Shown here: one piece after another, positions 11,661 to 25,900 of the stretch
Layout: each line of letters opens with the position of its first letter
How positions within the stretch are numbered: position 1 is the stretch's first letter
Assembly (NCBI GenBank): GCA_036345935.2
Contig: JADWOT020000001.1
Span: forward strand, 248,001-312,000
Length of the DNA stretch: 64,000 bases
Origin: Taenia hydatigena
Taxonomy: Eukaryota > Platyhelminthes > Cestoda > Cyclophyllidea > Taeniidae
Direction: 5' to 3'
The notes under the pieces: model-generated
Databases searched by the model: none
What the model was told of the DNA's origin: nothing
The model's input: only the letters and a program-made list of their open reading frames with translations
Translations under genes and position numbers: made by a program

Positions 11661-12354
11661 TGTGCTGCGCAAAAATGCAAGAGAATGCACTTACCAATCA
11701 TGAATTTACGTTATTTAACTTGCCTGATAAATGCTGACAATTTCCCTTGGTCGATTAGCGTGTCATTGCCCATATAATTTAGTGAGTTTATAAAAAACAA
11801 CCTAAATTTCCTTAAATACATGCTTTTTGCACTCCCAGCCGATCTTAGATGCGAACATAAATTTTATTTAACAATTCTGTAAAGAGGAGTTGTTCGCTCC
11901 TATGATTGCAAGTTTTCTTGCAACAACGAAATTGATGTTTGCGTTTACCATAATCGGCACGGTTGCGAAATAAGGGTAGACAAGTTATTGCCTCCCCAAT
12001 TTATTAATCACATGGAAGTATTAACAACATCTCACAGCAAGCTCAAAGGTTACTGGTCTAATCTCCTTTCGTCAAATCGAGATTTGGTCATCGCCATTTT
12101 GCGTGTTGCTTTATGTTGCTCTCGATTCATGTGGGTTTGTTGGGCGGCTTCCATTTGTTGTTTATGCTTATTAATGCACTCAAATACCTCTTTATAACTA
12201 TACGACTTTTGGCGTTGATGTCTTCTCTAAGAGTACAATATTTTGGTTTGTATTCTGTTTTATTTTCTAATTTGTTCCTCCGACGTAGTGGAGTACTTTT
12301 ATTATAAACACTCTGGTGTATCTCGCTTGACGTTTCTCACCTCAGTAACAGAAC
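11661..12354. other. Upstream region of PP2A scaffold gene
   Basis: AT-rich sequence presumed to hold the promoter and 5' UTR of the PP2A A-subunit gene. Short open frames between 11988 and 12307 have no recognised homology. No promoter element can be named. Confidence 0.4.
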
Positions 12355-15300
12355 ATGAGTGCATCACCTGCCACAGGAGTCTCAGGCAATGGTTCGGACA
12401 CCCAACTTCAGTCTCAACAACAGCCTACCACAACAAGCGGAGGAAGTGGAGTTGGTGGCCAAGAAGAGGACGAGTTCTACCCCCTCGCGGTCCTCATCGA
12501 AGAACTGCGTAACGAGGACGTGCGCTTTCGCCTAAACAGCATCCAAAGACTCTCCACGATTGCACTGGCGCTTGGGCCAGAAAAGACACGCGTTCAGCTC
12601 ATCCCGTTCCTCATTGACTCAATATATGATGTGGAGGATGTAATGGTTGCCATTGCTGAGGAGTTGGGACGATTCGTTCCTTACGTTGGTGGCGTCGCCT
12701 ATGCACCCTGCCTCATCAACCCGCTAGAAAGTCTTGCTCTTGTAAGCTAAGTAAAACAGTCTTTTTCCATCTCAAGAACGCAATATGTTTTCCATAGGTC
12801 ATAATCTTTGCTCCCTATTTTGCATCTTTATAAAAGTGTTTGGCCGCGCAAATTTTTATTCCCCTGTTGAAGTTATAACGATGCTTAGCCACACTCCATA
12901 TTCTTGGATCCCCTTCTGGAATTGTTTGACTGGGTTCTAATTCTTTACATTCTAAAAATAACCACTCCTCTGCCCTTATTTCCTCATTATTCATATTCAT
13001 TTGTTCCTGGTTAGATACACTCGCTCAAAACCATACTGTTTTTCGTGGTAGGCTATGTGTTATTTTTTAGGGTTTCTCGATCCAGGTGCATGCACCATTT
13101 CCAGATTTTGTGTTCCAAGCCTTTGATTAGTGTTTATGACCTCTGAAAACCTTGTTCATTACCAATCTCTCGGTTTCTTTCTATTTGAGAAGTCCATCAC
13201 CTTTTCTACTTATCAGTTAGAGAGAATGCTTCACTGCATGCTTTTTGGATGCAATCATAATATCCTTCGATGTTGTTAAGCCGATCATACTTCTGTCGCT
13301 TCTTTTTCAAATTACTCACGTATCGGGCCGAATTTTAATTCTGAATTTTAATTCTATGTACATTGAAAGTGCACATATTCCTGCATGCTTTTTTTACCAT
13401 TAGCGTTTGTCAAGTTCGATGAATCACGCCCAAAGACAGTTTTGTAATTGATGAGGCTACTTTAGAATGTCTACCCCTCCCCCAAAATGCGCATTTTCTG
13501 CGTCGATTAAATCGGCGTTGCATAAAGTACTTCATCTTTGTCATTGTGGTAATGGCAGGTGGAGGACGCTAATGTGAGAGAGAAGGCGGTGCAGTCGTTG
13601 CGTCTATTGGCACGAGAGCACACAGACAAGGACTTGCAAGAGCAGGTCTTCCCTTTAGTGCGTCGTCTGGCCGCGGGCGACTGGTTCAGCAGTCGAGCCT
13701 CTGCGTGTGGCCTATTTGCCGTCGTCTATGGACGTCTAGATGCCTCGTCTCGACAGGAAATTCTCTCCCTTGCTCAATCTCTTACCAAGTGGGTACCCAA
13801 TTCCTGCTCTGTTCTTTCTATTACCTCTGATTACAATTATCCTTTATCGTTGCTCTAGTGACGACACACCCATGGTTCGACGTGCTTTAGCTGCAGTGTT
13901 AGGTGAATTGGCCCTGGCCATGGTCGGAATACCACCAGTCTCGGACGCTGCAGCTGCTCCCTCGCTCGTTGGAAGCGCCGTTGGTGGGCCTGTTGGTGGA
14001 AGCGGCATTAACGCGGATCAGGAGAGTGCCGAGGACTGTCCACTTGACCGCCTGCCTGCTGGACAGCAGGACACAGACGCCACACCTACCGCTACCGTAG
14101 CCTCCACCAATGAAGCTGATTCCTTCATCTTCGCGCCCATCGATGCGACACCAGAGGTAGCAGAGGCTCGCGCTCAGATCGTTGCTTCTCTCGTGCCCCT
14201 CTTCAACAGCCTCGCCTTCAAGGACGACCAGGAGTCAGTGCGCCTTATCGCTCTCGAGGCCGTTGTCCCACTGGCCCGGGCCCTGGGTCCCACTCTCGCG
14301 GAGCAGCACATCGTCCAGAGCCTGCAAAAGATCCTCGACTTCAAATCTTGGCGTTCTCGATGCCTTCTTGCAAAGAAACTTACCCTCTTGCAGAATTGCC
14401 TTGGTCCTCGTGTCACCAAAAACTGTCTTATCGTGCGTTCGCAATTGTTTTGTGTTATCTGTAACCGCACCGGTTTTATTCATTATTTATTTCCTCGCTT
14501 GTACAGGACCTCTTTCTTACTCTTCTCGGGGACGACATAGCAGAGGTACGATGTGCTGCAGCCTCTCAGATCACCAGCTTCACTAGCGGTCTATTGAACG
14601 GTCAGCCGGTTTCTTCGGCTACTGATAAAATCGACAATGTGGCAGTGTCGGCCTCGACGGCAATGGATGGAATTGTGGAAGGTGGAACAGGAGAGATCGG
14701 CGAAGGCGAAACAGAAGACCCCTCAACGCCAAAGGCTCTGGGAGATGCCGAGGCGTTTATTGTACAGCGCCTCCTACCCGCGATGGCAGAACTCAACGCG
14801 GATTCCAACGTGCACGTGAAGGTGAAGCTGGGCCAGGCGGTGCTTGGACTGGCCCCGCTGCTGGGCCGCGAGCTCACCGTGGCGCACCTCCTGCCGATCA
14901 TTCTGGCGCAGCTGAAGGATGAGTCGCCAGACGTGCGGCTGGGTGTGATCACGAGCCTCGAGTTAGTGAACAGCGTGGTGGGCGTGGAGGAGGTTTCAGC
15001 AAGTCTCCTGCCGGCCATCGTGGAGTTGGCGAAAGTGCCAGTGTGGCGGGTGCGTCTGGCGGTGATTAATCAGATGCCCCTTTTGGCCGATCAGCTAGGC
15101 GAAGCCTTTTTTGAGGCGCGCCTGATGCAGCACTTTCTTTCCTGGCTCGCAGATGCTGCCTATGCTGTGCGAGAGGCCGCTGTGATAAATCTCACTCGTC
15201 TAACGCAGAAATTCGGCTCCGTGTGGGCGCGTACCTTCTTTCTCTCCCAGGTCAGTTTTCCTTGTTGAAGGCGTATTTCAAATTCACGTGTTGTGGTGTT

Positions 15301-15794
15301 TGTGTGTGTATGTGCATATTATAGATTGCAGAGCTGTCGCAGAACGAGAACTACCTGCAACGGATGATTAGCCTGCAGTGCATCATTAACCTTAGCCCGG
15401 TGATAGACGCTGACACGTGCTTGCAACTCCTTCTTCCAACTGCTCTTCGAATGGACCACGACCGCGTGCCTAATGTCCGTTTCAAGGTCGGCCGGTGGGC
15501 TTTTTTCTACCAAATGATATATAAGTGCAATCCCATGATTTGAAGCAAGTGTGCGGGGTTCTTTTGCAGGTAGCGCAAGCTCTGGCAAAAGTGGGAGCGG
15601 TGGTGGGTGCGGAGGTGGTGATGCCGTGCCTCCAGCGCCTCCTCAAGGACGTCGACACGGATGTGCGCTACTACGCGGCTGAGGCGATTGAGTTCCTCAA
15701 GAAGGGTCTTGGTGAAGGCGGCGACAAGCGGGAGGCGTCCGCGTCCATGAAGATGGACACGGATACGGAAGCTATGGTGGTGGCCTCCGCATAG
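12355..15794 (+). CDS. PPP2R1A: PP2A scaffold (A) subunit, HEAT-repeat protein
   Basis: This scaffold of protein phosphatase 2A joins the catalytic C and a regulatory B subunit. Exons: 12355-12741, 13559-13788, 13859-14432, 14507-15250, 15325-15486, 15570-15794; 773 residues against 589 in human PPP2R1A. HEAT repeats run throughout, from [20 protein letters not shown] near residue 42 to the last, [16 protein letters not shown]. The B-binding hotspot is intact: DDTPMVRR (residues 207-214) keeps the Pro and both Arg known from cancer mutations. The C-binding surface keeps [19 protein letters not shown]. Odd points: an N-terminal Q/G/S-rich extension, insertions at about residues 228-304 and 430-475, and an acidic C-terminal tail. 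Introns 2-5 are only 70-83 bp while intron 1 is 817 bp. It may be a lineage-specific paralogue. An ATTAAA at 15867 is a possible poly(A) signal. Confidence 0.95.
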
Positions 15795-16994
15795 GCAGAG
15801 CTTCGAGATCAGCACAAAACGGCACTTCTTGAAAACTTGTGCACTCCGTTCCTACGCGTGAACGTAATTAAAAACTGCATTATGTATCATTCTGCCTCTA
15901 CCTGCCCTATTGCCTCATGCTTTTCGTACTCTGTGAGTCTGTCGAAAGTGTGGCAAACGTTTTGTCTCGCTCGCAATAGGATTACATGAGTTGAGTCAGT
16001 GGTCCTGGATGCCGTTGGCGACGCTCATGGGTGGGTTGGGCTCGCCTGAGCCCTGGTCAACATGCAGAGGTCATGAAAAGGTAATGGAGAGGAAGGGGTC
16101 CGTCGCCAGATTGCAGTAGATCGGTGGCTGAGGCGTGCCAATCTCCGTTGGCCTGTGCGTGGCTATTCGGCGAAAGCGCAACAAATTGCCAACCAGATTA
16201 AGGTATTAAAGATGTATTTTCTGAGAACACAGACGGGCCATAGGACAAGCATTTATCTGGCCTCTGGTCGTCATCGTTCCAGTGGTGTGCTGAGGTGTGT
16301 TCACAAAGTAACCTCGGGAGGCACTATGGAGATGATCCCTGCAAGGCGTTTTCATTAGCCTAACCGTTGAAACTAGAGCCCTGGCGGTCCAATATTACTG
16401 CATTTACTGGTGGTTGAAATTCAAAGTTGTATAAAATCCTGCGCGAAATAAAAAAATTTGATAATCCGATTTGGAAATTTTGAGATACAGGAGGGTCAAT
16501 ATCCACCAATCTTACGACAGCGGGCATCACCGGTCCCGCAAAGGTAGACAAGTTTTCACCTTAAATAAAACTGCAAAGTTTCAAAACTTTTATCATGCCC
16601 AAATATAGTATATGGCTATCTACATAAACAAAGAGAAAAAAGGAAGTATTCTGGCTCTTCCACACAAAAGGATTTTATCAGCGTAGGCGCTTAAGGCACT
16701 CAGTCTTGATGGTTATTTTAGCCTAGCCACCGTTACATCTTGACCTGTGTTTCCACTCTGGCGATTGGCGTGAATGGTTCGTTGCCTTTGTGTGGTTCCA
16801 CTTGCTCTTATACAATTAAGATCTTTATCAATTCGTCTACCAATGAAACTGATTACTTGTCTAGATATAGGTACACATTGTTCATTTTTAACACCACTCC
16901 TAGAAAAGGATTTTGGTTCAGCCTTTCCTATCTGTCTTAAAACATTCAGACTTGATTTGACACCTTATCTAATGGACTATATTTTCTTTGCAAG
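15795..16994. other. Intergenic between PP2A-A and ASCC3
   Basis: This should hold the PP2A-A 3' UTR and the ASCC3 promoter, 5' UTR and first coding exon. No exon encoding the extreme ASCC3 N-terminus could be picked with confidence. Frames at 16155-16358 and 16774-17121 show no family resemblance. Confidence 0.45.
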
Positions 16995-19900
16995 GACTAC
17001 CCACCTGCCCTGCATAGCTTTACATCAGATCTTCGCACTCTTGTTCGCAAGTTCCCTCGTTCTGTTACATCAAAAGAGCAATTCCTTCAGAATGGTACTA
17101 CTTCGTCCCCAAGTGGTATAGACTTGCAGACCGAACTCCTTGCCCTGGCTGCCTTTGATCGAATCGGCATTCATAATCGAAATCCCGACGTCAGTACATC
17201 TCTCAAAAATTTCTTTACTGCCTGTTGGAAACTCTCGCCTTCTCGGGAGGCAAAAGTTCCTCTGGCTTTCTTCGGCGGGTTGGGATTACTTATCTTCCGG
17301 TCTATGGAGACGAACGCATCGGTGAAGAAATTCCGTGTTCAGTCTGATGTTCAACGACGTCTCTCTAACGTCTGCGATCTCTTGGGTGTCAGCATTGACT
17401 CAGCCGATCAGCTTGGTAACCTTCTCAGTGACCTTCGACAAGTTATCTTCATTTTGGGGACGGATTCCCGTGTGGATAAGATGGCTCTGATGGCACTCAT
17501 TCGTCGAGCTTGGCGCGAAGTTAGTGGCTCGGAGAATGAGGATTCTGATTTCCATATAAGAAATCTAGATAATAATGACTTTGGGGAAGTAGAGGCTGCC
17601 ACACTTGTTGACTTCTTTTCAGCTACATCCGAGCCGTCATGCGGAAAGAGTGGTACCCTTCATCTCGACGCTCTCGAGTATGACGATATTTTACCTATAT
17701 ATTTTGCTAGAATCGCAATGAGAAGGAACGTGGAGGCCTCGGTTCGACAGAACCAATTGACCAAGTCGACGGAGAATGAGTCAGTGAAACCAGATGAGTG
17801 GGCACGGTTGAAAGGCTTTCTAGAGCCGGTGTGTAAGACCATCCGATTGGACATTACCCAGGTTGTGAAGATGGTATTCAAAGCGTTGGAATCTAAACGT
17901 TCTGATGAGTCACTTCAGAGCGAGGTGAGTCGGCTCGTTGCCTTGTTTGCTTGCCAGATTTCGCTCCATCAAACAAACAGTTTTTCCCCCGCAGTTGATT
18001 GATTTGATGGGTTTCGATCACTTCGACACGGTGGCAGCGCTGATTCGTGATCGTGCTGAATGGGTTCGGTGGTACAACTGGTACTTGGCCCATAAGAATA
18101 CTCTTACAAGAGATGGTGGGACCACTTCTAATGGTAGCAATCCAACCAAGTGCAAAGTCAAGGTTCGTTCTGTGTCTTTGTACCTCCATCGGCTCAATCT
18201 TTTAAGAGTATGCTGAAAATGAATTGATATTATTGTCTTCGATCTTTCGACCTATACCGTCAGAAGCATTTAGGAACGATGCGATTGGTTGGCAAAGGCG
18301 TCATTGGTGAATACATAGTGTGGTGAGAAACAAAGCCCTGGCAAGGTATCGTAATCTTAAAAGTGAAGCGTAGGCTAAGGCCAAAGCTAGTAGCATTCGA
18401 TGCATGCTTTTAGTCGAATCAAAAAGTGAATTAATTGGGAGATTCAAATGGAATAATCGTTTTGCTGTCACATTGTTGAGCTTGCTAAAGTTAAGTCGCC
18501 TCGTCAATAGCTAGCAAAGGATTTCATCGCAGCAGCCCAGTGATTTTCTGAGGTACAGTACATTACCGCAGTAGTTTAGGTGCACATTCCAACCGCAACT
18601 CAGTTTTTGGCCAAAGTATAACATAATTCCTCATTAAAATTAAGCATCAGTTTTTAATTCATTCATATATGAAAATCTTGAAGTTTAGCCGTGCATTTTT
18701 GCCAACGGAACACAACAAGGTCGTGTTGGGAACGAAAGTGGCTGTTTCCTCATTGTCCTATTGATAGGTAGCTCGGAAGGGACTGCCGTTACGGTGGTAG
18801 CAATAATATTTGTATCCTGACTGCTTTGTATTTTGTTTGAGCCATAATGGGAATATTTCATGTGCTATTGGTTCGCTCAATGGCAACTGCCTTGAGGATG
18901 TTGTCGGTGAGAGTTGGGTTGTTGAAGAACTCCACCATGAAATGGAAGATCCCGATCCCGAAGAAAGACTCACTTCCTCAACTATCAGAGCCATGACTAC
19001 GATGTCCATTTTATTATCACTGTCTCGTCAATCAACAGTCAACAGCCTCATTAGTGCTTTTTCGTTGTCCGTTTCTCTCTCAGGATCCCAAGCTAAAAAG
19101 TCAGGATGGTTTGACAGTGGAGGAATTCGATTTGGTGGAGCAGTTGTTGAAGGATCCAAAGGCGCTGGAGGAAATGCACCATGGCAAACGCCTTGCTGCC
19201 GCGTCTCATGCCTGGACCGCCGCCACCGAGGCTTACTACCGTGCCATCGCTGCCACTACTGGTCAGCAGTCGCCTTCCGAGCCCCTTCCATTTGTCTTTG
19301 ATGCAATGGCCGAAGTAATGACCGCACGGCCTAACATAACGCGCTCTAATGTACGTCTTTTGCTTATAGCTTCGGATATGCTTTGGATTTGTCGTGCTTT
19401 CGAAATTGTTCTTCGTGAGAACATTGATGCATCCATTTACAAGTTGTACCGTTAATTTTTTCGGAGTACTTCCTTTTGCTGTCTCTGGCGGCCCTAGACA
19501 ACAAAGAATAGAACTATGCAGTGACTAACCGATGGCCACACAGCACGCAGTACAGTACTTTGATTGACTGTGTGAATGGGCGGCTTTCTTCCGGTAGAAA
19601 TTGCGAGTCTTGTTCACCGATCAGATCAGTGAACGGATAGTGGTGGTGGATAGTTTGGATCAGTCAAAAATAGCTATAGGAGAAGCATGCAACGGATATA
19701 TCTTTCTCATAATAAGTGCTAATCTCTGGCTTACAGCTCATGTCCCTTAAATGTGTTACTCTTGTGTTTTTATGCCCAAGTAGATATCAATGCCTTAATT
19801 TCACTGCATAATTGACTCTATTCATCACACGCTACTTCATGTTGGCATTAAATACCAAATGCCTTTCTTTTTTATCCACGATGCTTGAGCTGACTCAAGC

Positions 19901-22900
19901 ACCACATATACACCAGCTGTTAAGACTACGTATGATGCCACCACAGTTTCAAGCCTTTTCGAACTTATGCTTTTAAATCTCTGGTCTTAGCGTTCCTGCT
20001 GTGCAAAAGGGAGTGTAATTCCATTGATGCATCTATCACATTGAAAGGAGAGTAACAGCACGAAATATCTTTTTTTTCCCCAACACCTATCTAGATGGTC
20101 CTACCCGAGGACACGAAGCACAAGCAAACACCCCAGTGGGAGTCTTATGAATTCCCCTCGCCAATTAGGCTAGGCGAAACTGAGGATCCAATGCTGAGTT
20201 TGGTTCGAACGCACCTACCCAACGGTGGTTCACTGGTGGAAGTCGCCTCTCTCGATCGCGTCGCCCAGTTGGCTTTCAAGGGTATACGGCGACTCAATCT
20301 TGTCCAGTCGGTGGTCTTTGATTCGGCCTACAATTCAGAAGAAAACCTTCTGATCTCGGCGCCTACGGGATCGGGTAAAACAAATACGGCGATGCTCACC
20401 ATCCTTCACCTTGTTCGGCAGCACATTAATTCTGAGACCGGTGTACTGGAGACAGGCAATTTCAAGGTGAGCCCAAATTATGGAATCTGGGTTTCAGCAG
20501 TGGAGATACGTGTATGCCGTGAACGAATTTTTGAGTTAAATTCTTCTCGATTTACATGAAGTAGTGTGCTATTCGAGGTTTGGGTGCTTGGTATAGAGAA
20601 TCTCGGCTTATTTTTTAACCAAACTTTGAACGCTACTGTTTTTGGCTTTTCTTAGTCTATCGCTCCGTTTTCATAGCCCAATTTAGATCCTTTCAAATCT
20701 TGTCCAATCGGCCGCGCCTGCTTCACCAGCTTGGTTCATTAATCTGTATACTCGGCCATCGAAGAATGGTTGAATTATTTGTTCACTGACGTTAATTAAT
20801 TTCATTCATCAAAATTCTTTAAACTCTTTGGGCCACCATTATTTGCGGATTTGGTTGAATTATTATACTTTGTTAGCAGATCGCTGACTGTTTTGAATCC
20901 TGCTAGTGTTTGGAAGATGTCGTCATTCTCACGATGCTCTTATTTTTGTGCAAAAAGACACATTTTTTTAAGCGGCATGTGAGTTAGCTTTGAGATTACA
21001 ATAGCCCTCTGGAATTAAGCTTACCATCACCAAGTGCTGAGCAGCTCATGCATAGTAGTGTAGTAGCAGTAGTGGCGATGACGTGCACTCTCACTTGGGT
21101 AAATATTTGGGATAAATCAAGGTAAAGTGATTAAGATTTAAAGTCTACTGGCGCGGTAGTCCACTAAATGGAGAAATAAGTGCAATAATAACCCCTACTT
21201 CATACTCTTTGGTGTCGTTTCCGATTTTGACGCCAAACAACTTGTCCGCTTGCGTAAAATCCTTACAAAGTATCGTGTTGATTGTTTCCTAGTAGTTAAT
21301 CGTAAGCGCGTGCTTCGGTGTCTGTTTCGAATCTCCCTGACGCCTCCAGTCCACACCCTTTTGGATCGTTTTTCGGTATTTAGTTCACCACTGCGTTGGG
21401 CGACGGAAACTTTGGTCCTGCCAGCCCCTCAGAGGGAACTATGCCTTTCTCTGTTACTTCGGTAGTCCTGACTTGAATGTGTCAACGAACGTGAGCATTG
21501 GCGTGCTAACGGCAAAACTCGCAGAACTCATACAAAGCGAACTATGTTCCTTTGTGACCACCGTCTCTGGGAATCAAAGCTGGCTAAAATCTGGAACACC
21601 ACTTGTAGCATCGTGGTGGCTTTGGAGAGATCATAGGTGCGATCTTCAGTCACTTTAGTAGGGCGTCGTCGGCGTTTCAACCGATTAGGAATTTTAGTCT
21701 GATGTTAAAAGGGACTGGACTCGGAGGTTTTGTAACGATAATTTGGCTTGAAGTCGCTTGGCCCATGCCGGCTGAGGCTTTAGAATGTTTTTCTGTTCCC
21801 TGGCGGAGGAGGTGTCATCGAATTCTTTGAAGGCTATTGCGTCGCTACTTTTTGTGAACTGATGTTTATTTGCGCGAGCACGGACGAGATCGTAACCCAA
21901 ATTGGGATAGTCAAGGCGTAAGACGTCGATAGAGGAAAGTTGTTGATGCTGATAGTGTGTCTTCACAGATTGTCTACATGGCTCCGATGAAGGCACTGGC
22001 GTCGGAGATGGCGGCAACCTTCGGCAAGCGTCTGGCGCCTCTCGGCGTGCGTGTGAAGGAGTGCACTGGGGACATGCAGCTCTCTGCGCAGGAAATCCTT
22101 GAAACTCAGGTAAGCCTTTTTCTGCATTGACCTATTCAAAATCGTTTTCGAATCCGACTACATTTTTGGGTGTAGCTAATTTAATAATAGGCAGCGCATT
22201 GTATAACTCCGAAAGCACACTGAAAATGGGTAATTTTTATTTTGCTTCCCATTAGGTTAGTCATGTAGGCAGATAGTCATTGATAACATCGTTTTGACTT
22301 CGCCGTGAGGCAGTTTTCGAAATGTGTGCAAGAAAGCTAGGTCAAGGTTATTCACGCTTTTTATTTCATCGTTAATATGTAGTTGGCCCATGGTAGGTCA
22401 CCTCGGATTAAAAACAGGTCTTTTTCCCGCCATGATTTTTTAAACTATCATCTCTGAGGCTTGTGAAGCATTTTTTGGAATCCTAGTTCACTTTTTTGCA
22501 GCTCTTTTGGAACTCGTTTTTACAAAGCTATGAAATGTACTAACGTGTCTTTAGGGGAAATCGTGGCATGGTTTTAATGTCTCCCCTGGCTTGAAGATTA
22601 AACCGGTGATTTAATAAGGGCGAGCAACACTTCTTGCCTGATGAACTAACGCCTTTCGCGGATTAGCATACGAGTCGCCACTCTGGGATAAAGGTGGCTG
22701 TGAGATTTATGGTTAAGTTGTACTGGTAGGAAGTAACGTTCTTTTGTTATTTCCTAATTTATGAGCTGATTTCAAAGACTGACATAATCTCACTAATGTG
22801 ATGTACGCGGAGCCTTTCAGACCCCTAGTCGGCTATCCTCAACTATGGAAAATAACCAACTGAAAAGCTTAGTTTTTTAAACATGGAGAAATAACAATTG

Positions 22901-25900
22901 TTGAATGCGTGATAGTTGAGATTGTTGCATTTGCTTGTGTCAGCTTTGCATGCGGTCACGTTAGCTAGCTCTGTGGAAGTTTCAACGATTTGCAGGGCCG
23001 GGTCGGTACAGGCGCAGGGTATTGCGTACTTTTATGTGAAACGCAAACACTGTGGCCTAACAACTCCTTTAATAACCCCCCGAGTGGTCTATTTTCAGGG
23101 TTATAATGGGTAGTGAACCGGGACAGAGTTGGTTTATCAGTTCGTTAAGGATGAAATTGCCAATTTTTTCGGTTGGTACTATAGTTAAGGGTCGATGTCA
23201 CCTCTGTGAAGTGTCACTTCCTCTGTTATCGCCTTTTATTGGCTCATATAAAGGCGTACGGTCTTTTACATCATTGTCACCTTATCGTAGAAGTGTGGGT
23301 AAAATCATTGATAAACCAGTCAAAAATATTTGCTGAAGGAACCGACAAACAAATCCGTGCGCTTACCTGTCAATGGCTAAATCACATGAGTCTCTAGAGG
23401 AAATCGACCGGCAAAAGCTTTAATAGATATGTATCCAGTTCTACCACACAAAACTAAGGAAGAAAAGTTATTCTCAGACCACGCAATCGCTCACCCAAAT
23501 TTTTGTTTCGAACTAAATCAATCTGCTGGCGGAACTGTCTAATAAAGGTTGAATGCTACATAGGCATGATGCAGGTAATGAAGGTTTTCATTGTCCATGT
23601 GCTTCACTTTTTTTCAGATGCTAGTGACAACACCGGAGAAGTGGGACGTGATTTCGCGGAAGGGAGTGGGGGATGCATCGCTAGTGCAGGCTCTGCAGCT
23701 CCTCATCATCGACGAGGTGCACTTGCTACACGAGGAGCGCGGGGCGGTGATCGAGGCGTTAGTGGCGCGCACCCTTCGCCAAGTGGAGGCCTCGCAGCAC
23801 CTTATCCGCATCGTTGGACTCTCTGCTACCTTGCCCAACTACCTCGACGTTGCTGCCTTCCTCCGCGTCAATCCGCGCCGCGGCCTCTTCTACTTCGACT
23901 CCCGTTTTCGCCCCGTGCCTCTTGACATGGCCTTCGTTGGGGTGCGTGTCTCTGGCTCCGGCAGTGCTACCGATCTCCTCATGAATCAGATCTGCTACGA
24001 TCGCGTCATTGAACAGCTGCGCCAGGACCAACAGGTTTGTCTTGTATTATTTTATTAATGTGTTGCATCGTTCATTTAATGATTGATTTTGCTCCTCTTC
24101 TGACACCATTGTTTCTGCTGCAGCTCGTCAACTCCCCCCAAAAAGGTTGTTGACTATGGCAGCCTATAAATAGCCTTATTTTGGAAGTGTAGGTGGAATC
24201 AATTGATAGAATCTAATAGTCTGTGACCAAATAATGGCAGATGTCTTGATTACCGACTCAATGGGTGATCAAAGATGGGGCGCGGTCAGTGCATACATGT
24301 CTGGATTTTTCTCTATTTTCATTCAGGCATATTTATGGCAGCCGCTTGGCTTTAGCTCTGAAGTATTCATCAACGCAACAGTGGTCAGAAATTCGTCACC
24401 AGTTGGGATCCATGGGGTGTCGAACAGGAACGTTTTTCTTTAGCCGCGGGTAGCCTTAGCAACGGCACCAATGCCAAAGGGGTGATGGCCGATTTGGCCT
24501 TAAGTGATTTGCTTGTAGCATCCTGGCAATCTCCCTATGTATAAGAGCCTGTTAAAGGCTGGAAATTTTGGTAGTCTGGCGATCAAGACTCTGAGTGGTG
24601 AAAATTTCGTGACCAGTCGTGCCAACTTCAACAAGTATTTCTCTTGCTCCAGATGACTCTCTTGAGTGGTTCATCCACTGTAAGTCTGTTCCCTGGGTGC
24701 TATACCGCTACCAATGGGCTTCTTCGCCGTCCATTGTTCTCCTCTTCTAGGCAATAGAAGAACATGGAAAACTATTATAAGAGATCAGGCAGACCTTAAT
24801 ATAGTCATAGATTATATTGATGCTAAAACTGGCGGGACTGAAATTGGGGGTGCTGATACGTCCTTTGGTATATCTAGATACTTAGGATCGTGCTCTGTCG
24901 CCCTGGCAGCTGATTTGATTAATCCACTTCTACTTCATCCTTATCGCCTATGGATATTGTAAAGCATATGAATTCGCCGCTCCATTGTGGATTGATTTGA
25001 AGACCGTAGGCATTCAATGCGGGTAACTAGAAAACTTTACACGTTTGCTCAAAAACAAGTGCAGGTTCGTAACCCGCCTATCAATGACTTGGAATACTTT
25101 GTTCCAATGAGTCTTCAGGAATGCTAATTGAACATGTCCGGGATATCAATTGGTAGATTATTTCATCTTAGTAATTTCTTCCAATTTCATAACTTCCTTG
25201 GCATTAATGATCGTTGGCAATAGCTCTCTTTAATCTTTTTTTTCTAAGGAGAGTATCCTATCCCAGTTTTATGCAAAGAAACTTGAAACATTATGTGTGA
25301 AGTGTCATTGCTATGTAGTATCTTCTCTGATGCGGTACTACTTAAATGAAATCGGGCGTCTTCTGCTTGATGAATTGTTAGAGGCCTTTTGTTTCCTGTT
25401 CGTCTGCACAGGTGATGATTTTCGTGCACGCTCGAGGCGAGACGACGCGCACAGCACGATGGCTGTTGGATAAGGCAAGCCAGTCCGGTGACCTAAAGTA
25501 CTTCCAGCCCCCACCATCCCGCATAACACCCGAGTTCATCAAACGGGTAAGATGGTTGGCACTGCATTTGTGTTCACATTAGTCTGTAGTCTTTTATTGA
25601 TGAAATGAGAATCCGTAGGAAACTCTGAAAGCCTTTCACTAGTTACCATTGCTGTGGGATGTGGGCATCAGCAGCAAGAATTGATCTGGGATTTTAAATG
25701 TACATTGATGGAACACCTTGGTGCGACCTTAAATATCGAGTCAGGGTTAGAGTTTAAATTATTTGCAAAAGCTTTCAAAGCACCTGGATTAATTGCTGGA
25801 AAAGTATTTAGGTGTCTTACTTGGAATAATCTTGAGCTGCAGATTAGACTGGATGTTTTATATCTGTTGGTTGATCTTTACTCAAACCGCCTTTTAAATT

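Noticed and set aside
18810..19301. Frame between ASCC3 exons 2 and 3 ([12 protein letters not shown] region), possible extra exon
   Set aside because: Exons ending at 18162 and starting at 19084 already join in phase, and the combined length matches the human segment without a missing part.
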